Origin: Flavobacteriaceae bacterium UBA4439
GTDB taxonomy: Bacteria; Bacteroidota; Bacteroidia; Flavobacteriales; Flavobacteriaceae
DNA length: 64,000 nt
NCBI GenBank assembly: GCA_002390455.1
Contig: DGPN01000042.1
Coordinates: 35,692-99,691, forward strand
Direction of reading: 5' to 3'
Shown here: positions 45,028-53,501 of the stretch, piece by piece
How the letters are laid out: each line of letters starts with the position of its first letter
Numbering within the stretch: position 1 is the stretch's first letter
Notes under the pieces: model-generated
What the model saw: the letters and a program-made list of their open reading frames with translations, nothing else
Told to the model about the DNA's origin: nothing
The model's database searches: none
Translations under genes and position numbers: made by a program

Positions 45028-47358
45028 ATGTCTTTTAATAAATTTTCACCACTATTATATTTTTTAGGGGCATTTGTGTTGGCTCTAGGTGTGAAGTATT
45101 TTTTTAATGATCAACCCAGAATTCAAAAGGTAAGTTTGATTGCTGCTGTGGATGGAAAAAATATTGAAGAGTCTTTACCTGAACGCATCAGCTATAATTT
45201 TGATGTCAAACCTATCCTTTCTGATAAATGCTATACTTGCCACGGTCCTGATCCCAAATCCGTTCAGGGTGAATTAAGGTTGGATATTGTCGATCACTGG
45301 TACAGAATCAGTGAAGAGGATTCCAACAAACAGATTATTTTTCCTGGTGATGTTAGCAAGAGTGAGTTGGTCGATCGGATTCATTCTACCCGTGCTTCCC
45401 ACCTTATGCCTCCACCAGAATCCAATTTGGAGTTGACCGAAAGAGAAAAAATAATCCTTGAAAAATGGATAGAGCAGGGAGCCGAATGGGATAGACACTG
45501 GGCCTACAACCCTCCTGTAAAAAAAGAACCAAGAGCCAATGATAAGGTTGGATGGAGTACTCATATCATCGACCGTTTTGTTGTCCAGCAAATGGATAAA
45601 AAAGGATTAAGTCCAGCACCAATAGCACCCAAAGAGATACTCCTTCGACGCTTGTATTTTGATTTAATTGGACTTCCTCCTTCGATCAGTGAAATTGATG
45701 CTTTTCTCAATGATGAGAGTGAAGATGCCTTTGAAAAGGTGGTAGATCACTTACTTCAATCTTCTTCCTACGGAGAGCGGATGGCATCGATATGGATGGA
45801 CATTGCCCGCTATGCTGACACCAATGGATATCAAGACGATACCCAGCGTTTTATGTGGCCTTGGCGCGATTGGGTAATTCACGCTTACAATAAAAACCTG
45901 CCCTATGACGAATTTGTGAGTTGGCAGTTGGCGGGAGACCTTCTTCCCAATGCCACCAAAGAGCAGATTTTGGCAACAGGCTTCAATCGCAATCACATGA
46001 TTACCCAAGAGGGGGGAGTGATTGAGGAAGAATACCGAGTGGAATATGTAGCTGATCGAACGGCAACTACTGCCAAATCATTTATGGGGCTTACTATGGA
46101 GTGCGCGCGTTGTCATGACCATAAATACGATGAACTCACCCAAAAAGACTTTTTTAATCTGTACAGCTTTTTCAACCGCTTGGAGGAAAAAGGCAGGATT
46201 GGCTATCAAGAGGTAGCGGCACCAAAAATTAAACTGAATCAAGAGTTGGTCAATAGTGAGCTTGCTTTTGTAAGGTGGCCCGACAGCATTCCTGAGGTAG
46301 AGGTAATGGTTATGGAAGAGGTGGAGGATTTACGGAACACCTACATTCTGAATAGGGGCGCCTACGACGCTCCTACCGAGCACAAAGTTGATGGGGGAAT
46401 GCCTGGTAACATTTTGAACTTTGACGCTGATTTCCCTAAGAACAGATTGGGGCTTGCACAGTGGCTTTTTGACCCCAATAACCCATTAACAGCAAGGGTG
46501 GCGGTTAATAATCTGTGGCAACAGTTTTTTGGTTTGGGCATCGTAGCCACACCCTCTGATTTTGGAAATCAAGGGGCATTGCCCACACACCCAGAATTGT
46601 TGGATTGGTTGGCAGTGACTTTTAAGGAGGAAGGTTGGGATACTAAAAAAATGACTAAAAGAATTGTTATGTCGTCAACCTATCAACAATCGAGCAAACC
46701 CACACCACTTCAGTTGAGTATTGACCCTAAAAACCAATATTTGTCTGTTTTCCCAAGACAAAAACTTACGGCGGAGATGATAAGAGATAATGTGTTGGTC
46801 AGTAGTGGCTTGTTTGTGGACAAAATAGGAGGACCTAGTGTAAAACCCTACCAACCTCCTGGTTTATGGGATGAAATGACTGGAGGGAGTACTTCCAACT
46901 CTCTTAAACGCTACATCGTGTCTACCGATGGAAATCAATACCGAAGAAGCCTTTATACCTATTGGAAAAGAACAGTTCCACCGCCGGGTATGATCACTTT
47001 CGACGCTTCCACGAGAGACTATTGTACTGTGGAGCGACAGAAAACCAGTACCCCTTTACAGTCCTTAATTTTGCTCAATGACCCACAGGTTCAAAATGCA
47101 GCGGAGGCCATTGCTTCATTGATTCTGAGCAGTGAGATTAAAAATAAGAAAGAGCGCATTATTACCCTTCACCGAAGAATTACTGGTCGATACCCCAGCC
47201 GAAAGGCTTTGTCAGATATGATTGACTATATGGAGACAGTAGAGGAGCTGCACGAGAAAAAAACAACTGAGATCAGCGAGGTGGATTTGGAATTGAAAAG
47301 CTATACCTCTTTGGCCCTTCTGATTTATAATTTGGATGAAACTTCTCAAAAAAGTTAG
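45028..47358 (+). CDS. Planctomycete-type cytochrome c / DUF1549 / DUF1553 (PSD1) protein
   Basis: 776 residues. N-terminal membrane anchor (SPLLYFLGAFVLALGVKYFF), then PSCyt1 with one haem-c site CYTCH (68-72) followed by RLMPPPESNLELT-like spacing (HLMPPPESNL). DUF1549 (PSCyt2) covers about 165-390: HIIDRFVVQQMDKKGL, LLRRLYFDLIGLPPS, FEKVVDHLL, and a second CxxCH in ECARCHDHKYDEL (C359). DUF1553 (PSD1) covers about 460-745: NNPLTARVAVNNLWQQFFG, SNQGALPTHPELLDWLA-type block and QTRDYC-like STRDYCTVERQKTSTPLQSL. It is abundant in Planctomycetes and Verrucomicrobia, rare in flavobacteria. Function unknown; probably periplasmic and redox-active. First gene of a four-gene operon. Confidence 0.9.
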   Translation: MSFNKFSPLLYFLGAFVLALGVKYFFNDQPRIQKVSLIAAVDGKNIEESLPERISYNFDVKPILSDKCYTCHGPDPKSVQGELRLDIVDHWYRISEEDSNKQIIFPGDVSKSELVDRIHSTRASHLMPPPESNLELTEREKIILEKWIEQGAEWDRHWAYNPPVKKEPRANDKVGWSTHIIDRFVVQQMDKKGLSPAPIAPKEILLRRLYFDLIGLPPSISEIDAFLNDESEDAFEKVVDHLLQSSSYGERMASIWMDIARYADTNGYQDDTQRFMWPWRDWVIHAYNKNLPYDEFVSWQLAGDLLPNATKEQILATGFNRNHMITQEGGVIEEEYRVEYVADRTATTAKSFMGLTMECARCHDHKYDELTQKDFFNLYSFFNRLEEKGRIGYQEVAAPKIKLNQELVNSELAFVRWPDSIPEVEVMVMEEVEDLRNTYILNRGAYDAPTEHKVDGGMPGNILNFDADFPKNRLGLAQWLFDPNNPLTARVAVNNLWQQFFGLGIVATPSDFGNQGALPTHPELLDWLAVTFKEEGWDTKKMTKRIVMSSTYQQSSKPTPLQLSIDPKNQYLSVFPRQKLTAEMIRDNVLVSSGLFVDKIGGPSVKPYQPPGLWDEMTGGSTSNSLKRYIVSTDGNQYRRSLYTYWKRTVPPPGMITFDASTRDYCTVERQKTSTPLQSLILLNDPQVQNAAEAIASLILSSEIKNKKERIITLHRRITGRYPSRKALSDMIDYMETVEELHEKKTTEISEVDLELKSYTSLALLIYNLDETSQKS

Positions 47359-47361
47359 AAC

Positions 47362-48831
47362 ATGAAAGAAATAAACCAATATTTTCAAAACAACAATCGA
47401 CGCCATTTTTTAAAAAATATGGGCTTTGGCATTGGCGGATTGGCATTGGGAAGTTTAATCGATCCATTGGGGATGGGATCTCCCGACAACATTGGGCCAC
47501 AGTTACAGGCTGGGCCATTGCCCCTTCCTCATTTTGCTCCCAAGGCCAAAAGAGTGATCTACCTTTTTCAAAGTGGAGGGCCCTCTCAATTGGATTTGTT
47601 TGACTATAAACCCTATTTGAATAAATACCGAGGGATGGATTTACCCGATTCGATCAGAAAAGGGCAAAGATTGACTGGAATGACCGCTGGGCAAGACAAA
47701 TTCCCTGTTACAGGAAGTATATATAATTTTAAGCAATACGGTGAATCTCGGGCATGGGTAAGTGACCTGATGCCTCATGTTTCCAAAGTCGTGGATGAGT
47801 TATGTTTTGTAAAATCCATGCATACAGAAGCAATCAACCACGACCCAGCGATAACCTTTTTTCAAACGGGTTCTCAATTGCCGGGACGACCCAGCATAGG
47901 TTCTTGGATGAGTTATGGTTTGGGAAGTCTGAATAACAACCTGCCTTCCTTTATTGTTTTGCTTTCTACAGGCAATGGTAAGCCACAGCCCCAACCCCTA
48001 TACTCTCGTTTGTGGGGTAATGGTTTTTTGAGTTCCCTTCACCAAGGGGTACAGTTTCGCTCGGGTAAAGACCCAGTATTGTACCTCAAAAACCCAGAGG
48101 GGGTATCCAAAAGCGAAAGAAGAAAGATGTTGGATCATTTGGCCGCACTCAATGAGGCACAAGAAAAAACCTTTGGTGATCCTGAAATCAACAGCCGCAT
48201 CTCCAATTATGAGATGGCCTATAGAATGCAAACCTCGGTTCCTGAGGTGATGGACATCAGCAACGAGCCTGATCATGTTCTAAGAATGTATGGTAAAAAC
48301 TCTTACACTCCTGGAACCTACGCTGCCAATTGTCTGCTGGCGCGTCGTTTGATAGAAAAAGATGTGCGATTTGTACAATTGTATCATACGGGTTGGGATC
48401 AACACGACAACCTTCCTGCTCAGCTCAAACGTCAAGCAGAGGATGTGGATCAAGGAACAGCCGCTTTAATCATGGATCTCAAACAAAGGGGACTGTTGGA
48501 AGATACCTTAGTGATCTGGGGCGGTGAATTTGGTCGTACCAATTACTGTCAAGGTCGATTGACCGATACCGATTACGGAAGGGATCATCACCCACGATCT
48601 TTTACCATTTTTATGGCAGGTGGTGGAATCAAACCAGGATTCTCCTATGGAGAGACGGATGACTTTGGATACAATATTGTCAAAGACCCCATGCATGTTC
48701 ATGATTTACAAGCGACCTTACTTCATCAGTTTGGTGTCGATCATGAAAAAATGATTTATAAAACTCAAGGACGAAGGTTCAGACTGACGGACGTATCTGG
48801 AGAGGTTAAAAAAGAGATTTTATCAATTTGA
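47362..48831 (+). CDS. Tat-exported DUF1501 protein
   Basis: 489 residues, starting 3 bases after the PSD1 stop. Twin-arginine signal NNRRHFLKNMGFGIGGLALG (R13, R14). Family blocks: YLFQSGGPSQLDLFDYKP, SMHTEAINHDPAITFFQTG, PSIGSWMSYGLGS, LYHTGWDQHDNLP, VIWGGEFGRTNYCQGR and GRDHHPRSFTIFMAGGGIKPG. DUF1501 belongs to the alkaline-phosphatase/sulfatase-like fold and is nearly always paired with PSD1 genes. The His and Asp residues could bind metal. Hydrolysis of a sulfate or phosphate ester is an inference. Periplasmic. Confidence 0.92.
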   Translation: MKEINQYFQNNNRRHFLKNMGFGIGGLALGSLIDPLGMGSPDNIGPQLQAGPLPLPHFAPKAKRVIYLFQSGGPSQLDLFDYKPYLNKYRGMDLPDSIRKGQRLTGMTAGQDKFPVTGSIYNFKQYGESRAWVSDLMPHVSKVVDELCFVKSMHTEAINHDPAITFFQTGSQLPGRPSIGSWMSYGLGSLNNNLPSFIVLLSTGNGKPQPQPLYSRLWGNGFLSSLHQGVQFRSGKDPVLYLKNPEGVSKSERRKMLDHLAALNEAQEKTFGDPEINSRISNYEMAYRMQTSVPEVMDISNEPDHVLRMYGKNSYTPGTYAANCLLARRLIEKDVRFVQLYHTGWDQHDNLPAQLKRQAEDVDQGTAALIMDLKQRGLLEDTLVIWGGEFGRTNYCQGRLTDTDYGRDHHPRSFTIFMAGGGIKPGFSYGETDDFGYNIVKDPMHVHDLQATLLHQFGVDHEKMIYKTQGRRFRLTDVSGEVKKEILSI

Positions 48832-48835
48832 TTAG

Positions 48836-50932
48836 GTGGAATACAGTTTAGAAATATTAAAATACATCGGTAAATTTCACCCTTTGGTGTTGCATTTGCC
48901 CATTGGGTCTTTGTTGATGACTTTTTTGTTGTTGTTGGTTTCAAAGTTCCAAAAAGTGGCGCTTGAAAAGGCCATTCGGATAGGGGTAGACTTTTCTTTT
49001 GCGGGAGCGCTGATGGCCAGTATTATGGGCTATCTACTTTCCTTGGACGAGGCCTATGATTTTAATACCCTTAAATTTCATTTTTGGGCTGGCATTGTTA
49101 CTTTGATTCTAAGTTTTAGCTTGTGTATTTTGCATCGGATGAAAGCTAAGGAAAATCTTTTCTTTGGCTCCTATGTTTTGACATTGCTAGCACTGAGTGT
49201 CGCTGGACACAAAGGGGGACAAATCACACATGGAGAAGATTACCTCTCCACTAAGGATTTGTTTGAAGAAACCAAAGTAGTAATGGTAAAAGATAGTATC
49301 AATTATTACAAAGAAGTCGTTCACGTTATTTTTGAGGACAAGTGTATCAGTTGTCACAATGCCAACAAAAGTAAAAGTGAACTCCGTTTGGATCGACATG
49401 ATTTGATGATGAAAGGTGGGGAGCGCGGCAGTTTGTTTGATTCTCAAAACCCATTGCAAGGCCGTTTGGTTCAATACATCAGTTTGCCCAAGGAGGACAA
49501 ACTACATATGCCCCCGAAAAACAAATCTCAATTGACCGAGAATGAGAAGTGGTTATTAACCCATTGGGTCACCTCGGGTGCCTATATGGAACAAGGGAAT
49601 ACTAGCCTTGCAGAAACAAAAGATTTAAAATCCAAAGTTCTTTCTTTTTTGGGAGCCGATGAAAAGGTTTTGCCAGCCAAGAGCAGTGATTTATCAAAAC
49701 TTTTGGCTTTGGGCTTTAGAATCCAACCCAATGCCCTTCACGATAATTTATTGAAGGTGAAGCTGATGAAGCCCAAGTGGAGTGAAGATCACCTAAAAAC
49801 ATTGCTTAAAATAAAAAATCAACTGCTGGAGTTGGATGTCAGTAATACCTATTTCGATGATGATATGGCCGCTATACTGGCCGATTTTCCTAGGCTAAAA
49901 GTTTTACGGATGGATCATACCCCCATAAGCGATACAACGTTGAGTTATCTGGAAAATTCAAATTTAGAGATATTGAATTTATGCAATACCCAAGTAACTC
50001 ATAAAGGGGTTGAGGCTTTGTTAAAAAAGGCATCTCTCAAAACCATTTACGCATGGAACACCAAAGTGAACATCGACCAGCAAAAACAATTGGCTTCCAT
50101 TGCCCCTTCAATGATTCATTTTGGCACCTCTGATTTGTTTGCGGAAAAGTTAAATCTGAGTACTCCAGAAATGCAGAATACCAATGCCATATTCAATGAT
50201 TCTATTAAAGTGATCTTTGAGGAGGCCAAAGTTAAAAATATTGATATCCGTTATACTTTGGATGGGAGTGAACCAGATGAGAATTCCCCTTTGTATACCG
50301 CACCCATTGAATTGACGCAGTCTACCCTCGTCAAAGCGAAATCAATGAAAGAGGGTTGGTTAGACAGTCCTGTGTTCGAACGTATGATGCTCAAGAATAA
50401 CCATCATATTATTGATTATAAGGTAAATAATAGACTGGACAAGAATTTTTCCATCAGCCATCATGTCGATTTTACTTTTCAAGACAATGAACGAGTTTTG
50501 TTTGACGGAAAAAAAGGAAAAAGAGTGTATAGGGGAACCAGTATTGAAGAGGCCAAAACTTGGTTGGGTGTTGTAGAAGAGGATTTGGAAATAGAGGTGA
50601 AGCTCAAGGATGTTGACCAGATCAATTATGTGACGCTAAGTATGCTGGAAAATCAGGATATGAAAGCCTTATACCCCAAAAGAATTGAAGTATTTGGTAA
50701 ATCACCACAAGGAAAGTATGAGTTGTTGAACGCATTGAATATCCCTGTTCAGAAATACCCCGATGAAAGAATTTCTTATTTTAAGGACTTTACGCTGGCT
50801 GTTGATTTAAAAGGTTACAACGAGGTGAAAGTTGTAGGGGTAGGGCATGGAAAATTTCCAGATGCACCTGTTTACCGGAAGTCGATCAAAAGAAATGCTT
50901 GGATTTTTGCTGATGAACTGATCTTTTGGTAG
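48836..50932 (+). CDS. DUF2231-like membrane domain fused to cytochrome c, LRR-like and FN3-associated domains
   Basis: 698 residues, GTG start 4 bases after the DUF1501 stop. Residues about 10-125 have four membrane helices with conserved His (FHPLVLHLPIGSLL, KFHFWAGI, GHKGGQITHGEDYL), like DUF2231 membrane proteins. One haem site CISCH at 170-174, followed by RLDRHDLMMKGG and HMPPKNKSQLTENEKW (PSCyt1). About 290-425 is leucine-rich (LLELDVSNTYF, LKVLRMDHTPIS, LEILNLCNTQVT). About 440-510 is an FN3-associated/chitobiase-C-like unit (RYTLDGSEPDENSPLYTAPI). The rest may bind carbohydrate. Probably passes electrons between the membrane and the PSD1 protein (inference). Confidence 0.83.
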   Translation: MEYSLEILKYIGKFHPLVLHLPIGSLLMTFLLLLVSKFQKVALEKAIRIGVDFSFAGALMASIMGYLLSLDEAYDFNTLKFHFWAGIVTLILSFSLCILHRMKAKENLFFGSYVLTLLALSVAGHKGGQITHGEDYLSTKDLFEETKVVMVKDSINYYKEVVHVIFEDKCISCHNANKSKSELRLDRHDLMMKGGERGSLFDSQNPLQGRLVQYISLPKEDKLHMPPKNKSQLTENEKWLLTHWVTSGAYMEQGNTSLAETKDLKSKVLSFLGADEKVLPAKSSDLSKLLALGFRIQPNALHDNLLKVKLMKPKWSEDHLKTLLKIKNQLLELDVSNTYFDDDMAAILADFPRLKVLRMDHTPISDTTLSYLENSNLEILNLCNTQVTHKGVEALLKKASLKTIYAWNTKVNIDQQKQLASIAPSMIHFGTSDLFAEKLNLSTPEMQNTNAIFNDSIKVIFEEAKVKNIDIRYTLDGSEPDENSPLYTAPIELTQSTLVKAKSMKEGWLDSPVFERMMLKNNHHIIDYKVNNRLDKNFSISHHVDFTFQDNERVLFDGKKGKRVYRGTSIEEAKTWLGVVEEDLEIEVKLKDVDQINYVTLSMLENQDMKALYPKRIEVFGKSPQGKYELLNALNIPVQKYPDERISYFKDFTLAVDLKGYNEVKVVGVGHGKFPDAPVYRKSIKRNAWIFADELIFW

Positions 50933-50971
50933 TTGATGCATGATTAATTAGTTTATCTAATTTAAACCCCA

Positions 50972-53266
50972 ATGAATATGATTTCTTTTAACCCCTATCG
51001 TATTAGCTGTTTCATTAAGCCAATTTTATTGGTATTACTTTTCGCTTTTTGTAATCTCAATGCACAATCCTCGGATTTGGACACTATCAAAAAAAGAGTG
51101 TATCTCAGTATTTTAGACTCTTATTCCAGCAGTTCATCTGATAGATCAGGTTTTGATGATACAGAGGTTAAAAAGATTTTGTCGGATTTTGACGGTGAAA
51201 AGTGGCCATATATTCATTATGAAGATGTTAGCAGGGAGGGTTTTGACAACAGAATTCACTTGGATCACTTATTAAGGATGGCAGTCGCATACAAGATCGA
51301 CTCTTCAAAATATTTTAATAACAAAGATGTTTTAAAAACAATCATTAAAGGCTTGGACTTTTGGTGTGATAAAGATTTTATTGGGGACAACTGGTGGAAT
51401 AATCAAATCGGAACGCCGCAAACATTGGTTCGAATCATGCTTGTTATAGGTGACGAACTTCCTAAAAATTTGATTTCAAAATCTCAAGAAATCATCAAAC
51501 GTGCTGACATCAATAAGGGAGGTTCTCGACCAGGGGGAGACCGCATAAAAGTAGCCTCTATTGCAGCCAAAAACCAGCTTTTTTTGAACGATCAAATCGG
51601 GTTTGAATTGATTATTGACATTATAGAAAATGAGATAAAGTTTGTGGACTGGATTGGAAATGATTTTGGTTATACCTATTCAAAGTCAAATATTGGCGGA
51701 TTTGATGAGTTTCTTAAGGACAATGGTAGAGGATTGCAATACGATAACAGTTTTCATCACAGAACCGATGGAGTGAACAATACCTTGTCTTATGGACTGG
51801 GTTGGGCCAAGGCTTTTGTAGAGTGGGCCTATTACACCAGAAATACCAACTATGCTTTTTCAAAGAATAAATCAAAAATTCTGGTAGATTATTACTTAGA
51901 CGGTGTCTGTAAAACTTCCATATATGGAGTTAAACCCGATTTTGGTGCCAAAAACAGAAGTATTTCAAGAATAGGAAGTACACAAGTTTTTGATAACGAG
52001 ATTCCGGAAAAAATCATAGCACTGACCAACTACAGATCAGAAGAGTTGAAAACAATCATAAAATTGAGGTCGGAGCAACCCAATGTGGAACCCATATCAC
52101 ATGCTACTTTCTATTGGAATAGCGAACATTTTACTTTTCAAAGACCTGATTTTTATACCTCTGTCAGGATGTATTCCTCTCGAAACATGAATATGGAAAG
52201 CCCATACAACAGTGAGGGCTTATTCAATCACCACAGGGGAGATGGTGCCAATCACATTTATGTCCACGGTAATGAATACGATGATATTTCCCCAGTTTTG
52301 GATTATCAGAAAGTTGCAGGAACAACAGTTTTACAGAAAGCGGAATTGCCCCATCACAATCAAATCAAGAAATTGGGACTGACTGATTTTGTGGGAGCGA
52401 CCACGGATGGTCGTTATGGGGTAGTTGGATTTAATTTTAAAAGCATACACGATCCCTTGGTGGCCAGAAAATCCTGGTTTTTCTTTAATGATCAATATGT
52501 GTGTTTGGGTAGTGGTATTTCTTCAAAATCGAAAAATGAGGTTTGTACCGCCATCAATCAGTGTCATTTGAAGGGGGAGGTAAATGTTTTCTCTCAAGGC
52601 AATCAACAAATAATCGAAGAGGGTAATCAGTTGTATGATCAGGTGGACTGGATTCATCACAATCAAATTGCCTACTTTTTCCCAAGCCCACAAAAAATCA
52701 ATATTCAAAATGAGGAAGTTAGTGGGACTTGGTGGCGGATTAACAAGCAAATTGACTCGCCAAAAGAAGAGGTTAGAAAGGATGTTTTTAAAGTTTGGTT
52801 CAATCATGGCCTGTCTCCCGATAATGCTTCTTATGCCTACATTGTAAGACCGAATACGCGTTTGGACGAAATTAAGGGAGCTAAAACCCTCAATCCCTTA
52901 GAAATTTTGTCTAATACTCCCTACTTACAGGCTGTTTATCATACTGAACTGAAACTTATTCAAGCTGTGTTTTACAGATCAGGTCATTTGTTAGTAGGCG
53001 AAGATCTTAAAGTTGAAGCTACCGCTCCCTGTATTGTGATGCTTGAAATGGATGAAAATGAAGCAATTAAAAGTATCACAGTGAGTGATCCCAATCGGGA
53101 ATTGAGTTCATTGCTTTTGAAGCTGTCAGCTACCTTTGAAGGATGGGGGGAAAACTATAAATCCCATTGGAATCCCCGTTCATCCATGTATGAAATGATT
53201 ATTGATCTCCCCCAAGGGAGTTTTGCAGGGCAGTCGGTAGTCGTTCCTGGGACTGCTATGAATTGA
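50972..53266 (+). CDS. Polysaccharide lyase family 8 (chondroitin AC / hyaluronate / xanthan lyase type)
   Basis: 764 residues with a signal peptide (ending NLNAQSS). Cuts uronic-acid polysaccharides by beta-elimination. All PL8 active-site elements can be placed next to chondroitinase AC: NWWNNQIGTP (Asn in 140-149), FHHRTDG (H263 in place of H225), LSYGLG (Y274 for Y234), NRSISR (R329/R333 for R288/R292) and NSEGLF (E415 for E371). It is 40 bases after the cytochrome-fusion gene, so likely in the same operon. There is no SusC/SusD pair and no classical sulfatase nearby. Exact polymer unknown. Confidence 0.92.
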   Translation: MNMISFNPYRISCFIKPILLVLLFAFCNLNAQSSDLDTIKKRVYLSILDSYSSSSSDRSGFDDTEVKKILSDFDGEKWPYIHYEDVSREGFDNRIHLDHLLRMAVAYKIDSSKYFNNKDVLKTIIKGLDFWCDKDFIGDNWWNNQIGTPQTLVRIMLVIGDELPKNLISKSQEIIKRADINKGGSRPGGDRIKVASIAAKNQLFLNDQIGFELIIDIIENEIKFVDWIGNDFGYTYSKSNIGGFDEFLKDNGRGLQYDNSFHHRTDGVNNTLSYGLGWAKAFVEWAYYTRNTNYAFSKNKSKILVDYYLDGVCKTSIYGVKPDFGAKNRSISRIGSTQVFDNEIPEKIIALTNYRSEELKTIIKLRSEQPNVEPISHATFYWNSEHFTFQRPDFYTSVRMYSSRNMNMESPYNSEGLFNHHRGDGANHIYVHGNEYDDISPVLDYQKVAGTTVLQKAELPHHNQIKKLGLTDFVGATTDGRYGVVGFNFKSIHDPLVARKSWFFFNDQYVCLGSGISSKSKNEVCTAINQCHLKGEVNVFSQGNQQIIEEGNQLYDQVDWIHHNQIAYFFPSPQKINIQNEEVSGTWWRINKQIDSPKEEVRKDVFKVWFNHGLSPDNASYAYIVRPNTRLDEIKGAKTLNPLEILSNTPYLQAVYHTELKLIQAVFYRSGHLLVGEDLKVEATAPCIVMLEMDENEAIKSITVSDPNRELSSLLLKLSATFEGWGENYKSHWNPRSSMYEMIIDLPQGSFAGQSVVVPGTAMN

Positions 53267-53301
53267 TTAATTTCCCCTCCTCAGGCAATTGATTTTTTAA
53301 A

Positions 53302-53322
53302 ATTGATTCTTCTTTAATCAAT
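53302..53322 (+). terminator. Hairpin downstream of the PL8 gene
   Basis: Perfect 7-bp inverted repeat ATTGATT / AATCAAT with a 7-base loop, then T-rich sequence beginning about 15 bases later. A weak terminator for the 45-53 kb operon or a processing signal. Confidence 0.35.
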
Positions 53323-53361
53323 GAGAGGCTAGGGTCATTTTTTTATTTTTTATAGGTTTTG

Positions 53362-53395
53362 TCTCACTTAATGAGATAAAATAATACTATGTTTG
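53362..53395 (+). promoter_or_regulatory. Candidate operator and -7 element for the SulP gene
   Basis: TCTCA-CTTAA-TGAGA (53362-53376) is a 5+5 inverted repeat, followed 11 bases later by TATGTTTG (53388-53395, TAnnTTTG). The repeat sits where RNA polymerase would bind, so a repressor site is possible. The message would have a leader of about 100 bases. Confidence 0.35.
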
Positions 53396-53501
53396 CGCCC
53401 TGATTATTAAGACTTAATGGCATTTAATTTTTGCAGTGATTTGCTTGTTCTTAATGCTGTTTTCCAATTGATAAAATGATTAATCACTTTTCCAATAACA
53501 A

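Noticed and set aside
45028..53266. Polysaccharide utilisation locus of the classical type
   Set aside because: No SusC/SusD pair, hybrid two-component regulator or sulfatase was found, so the classical label is not supported.
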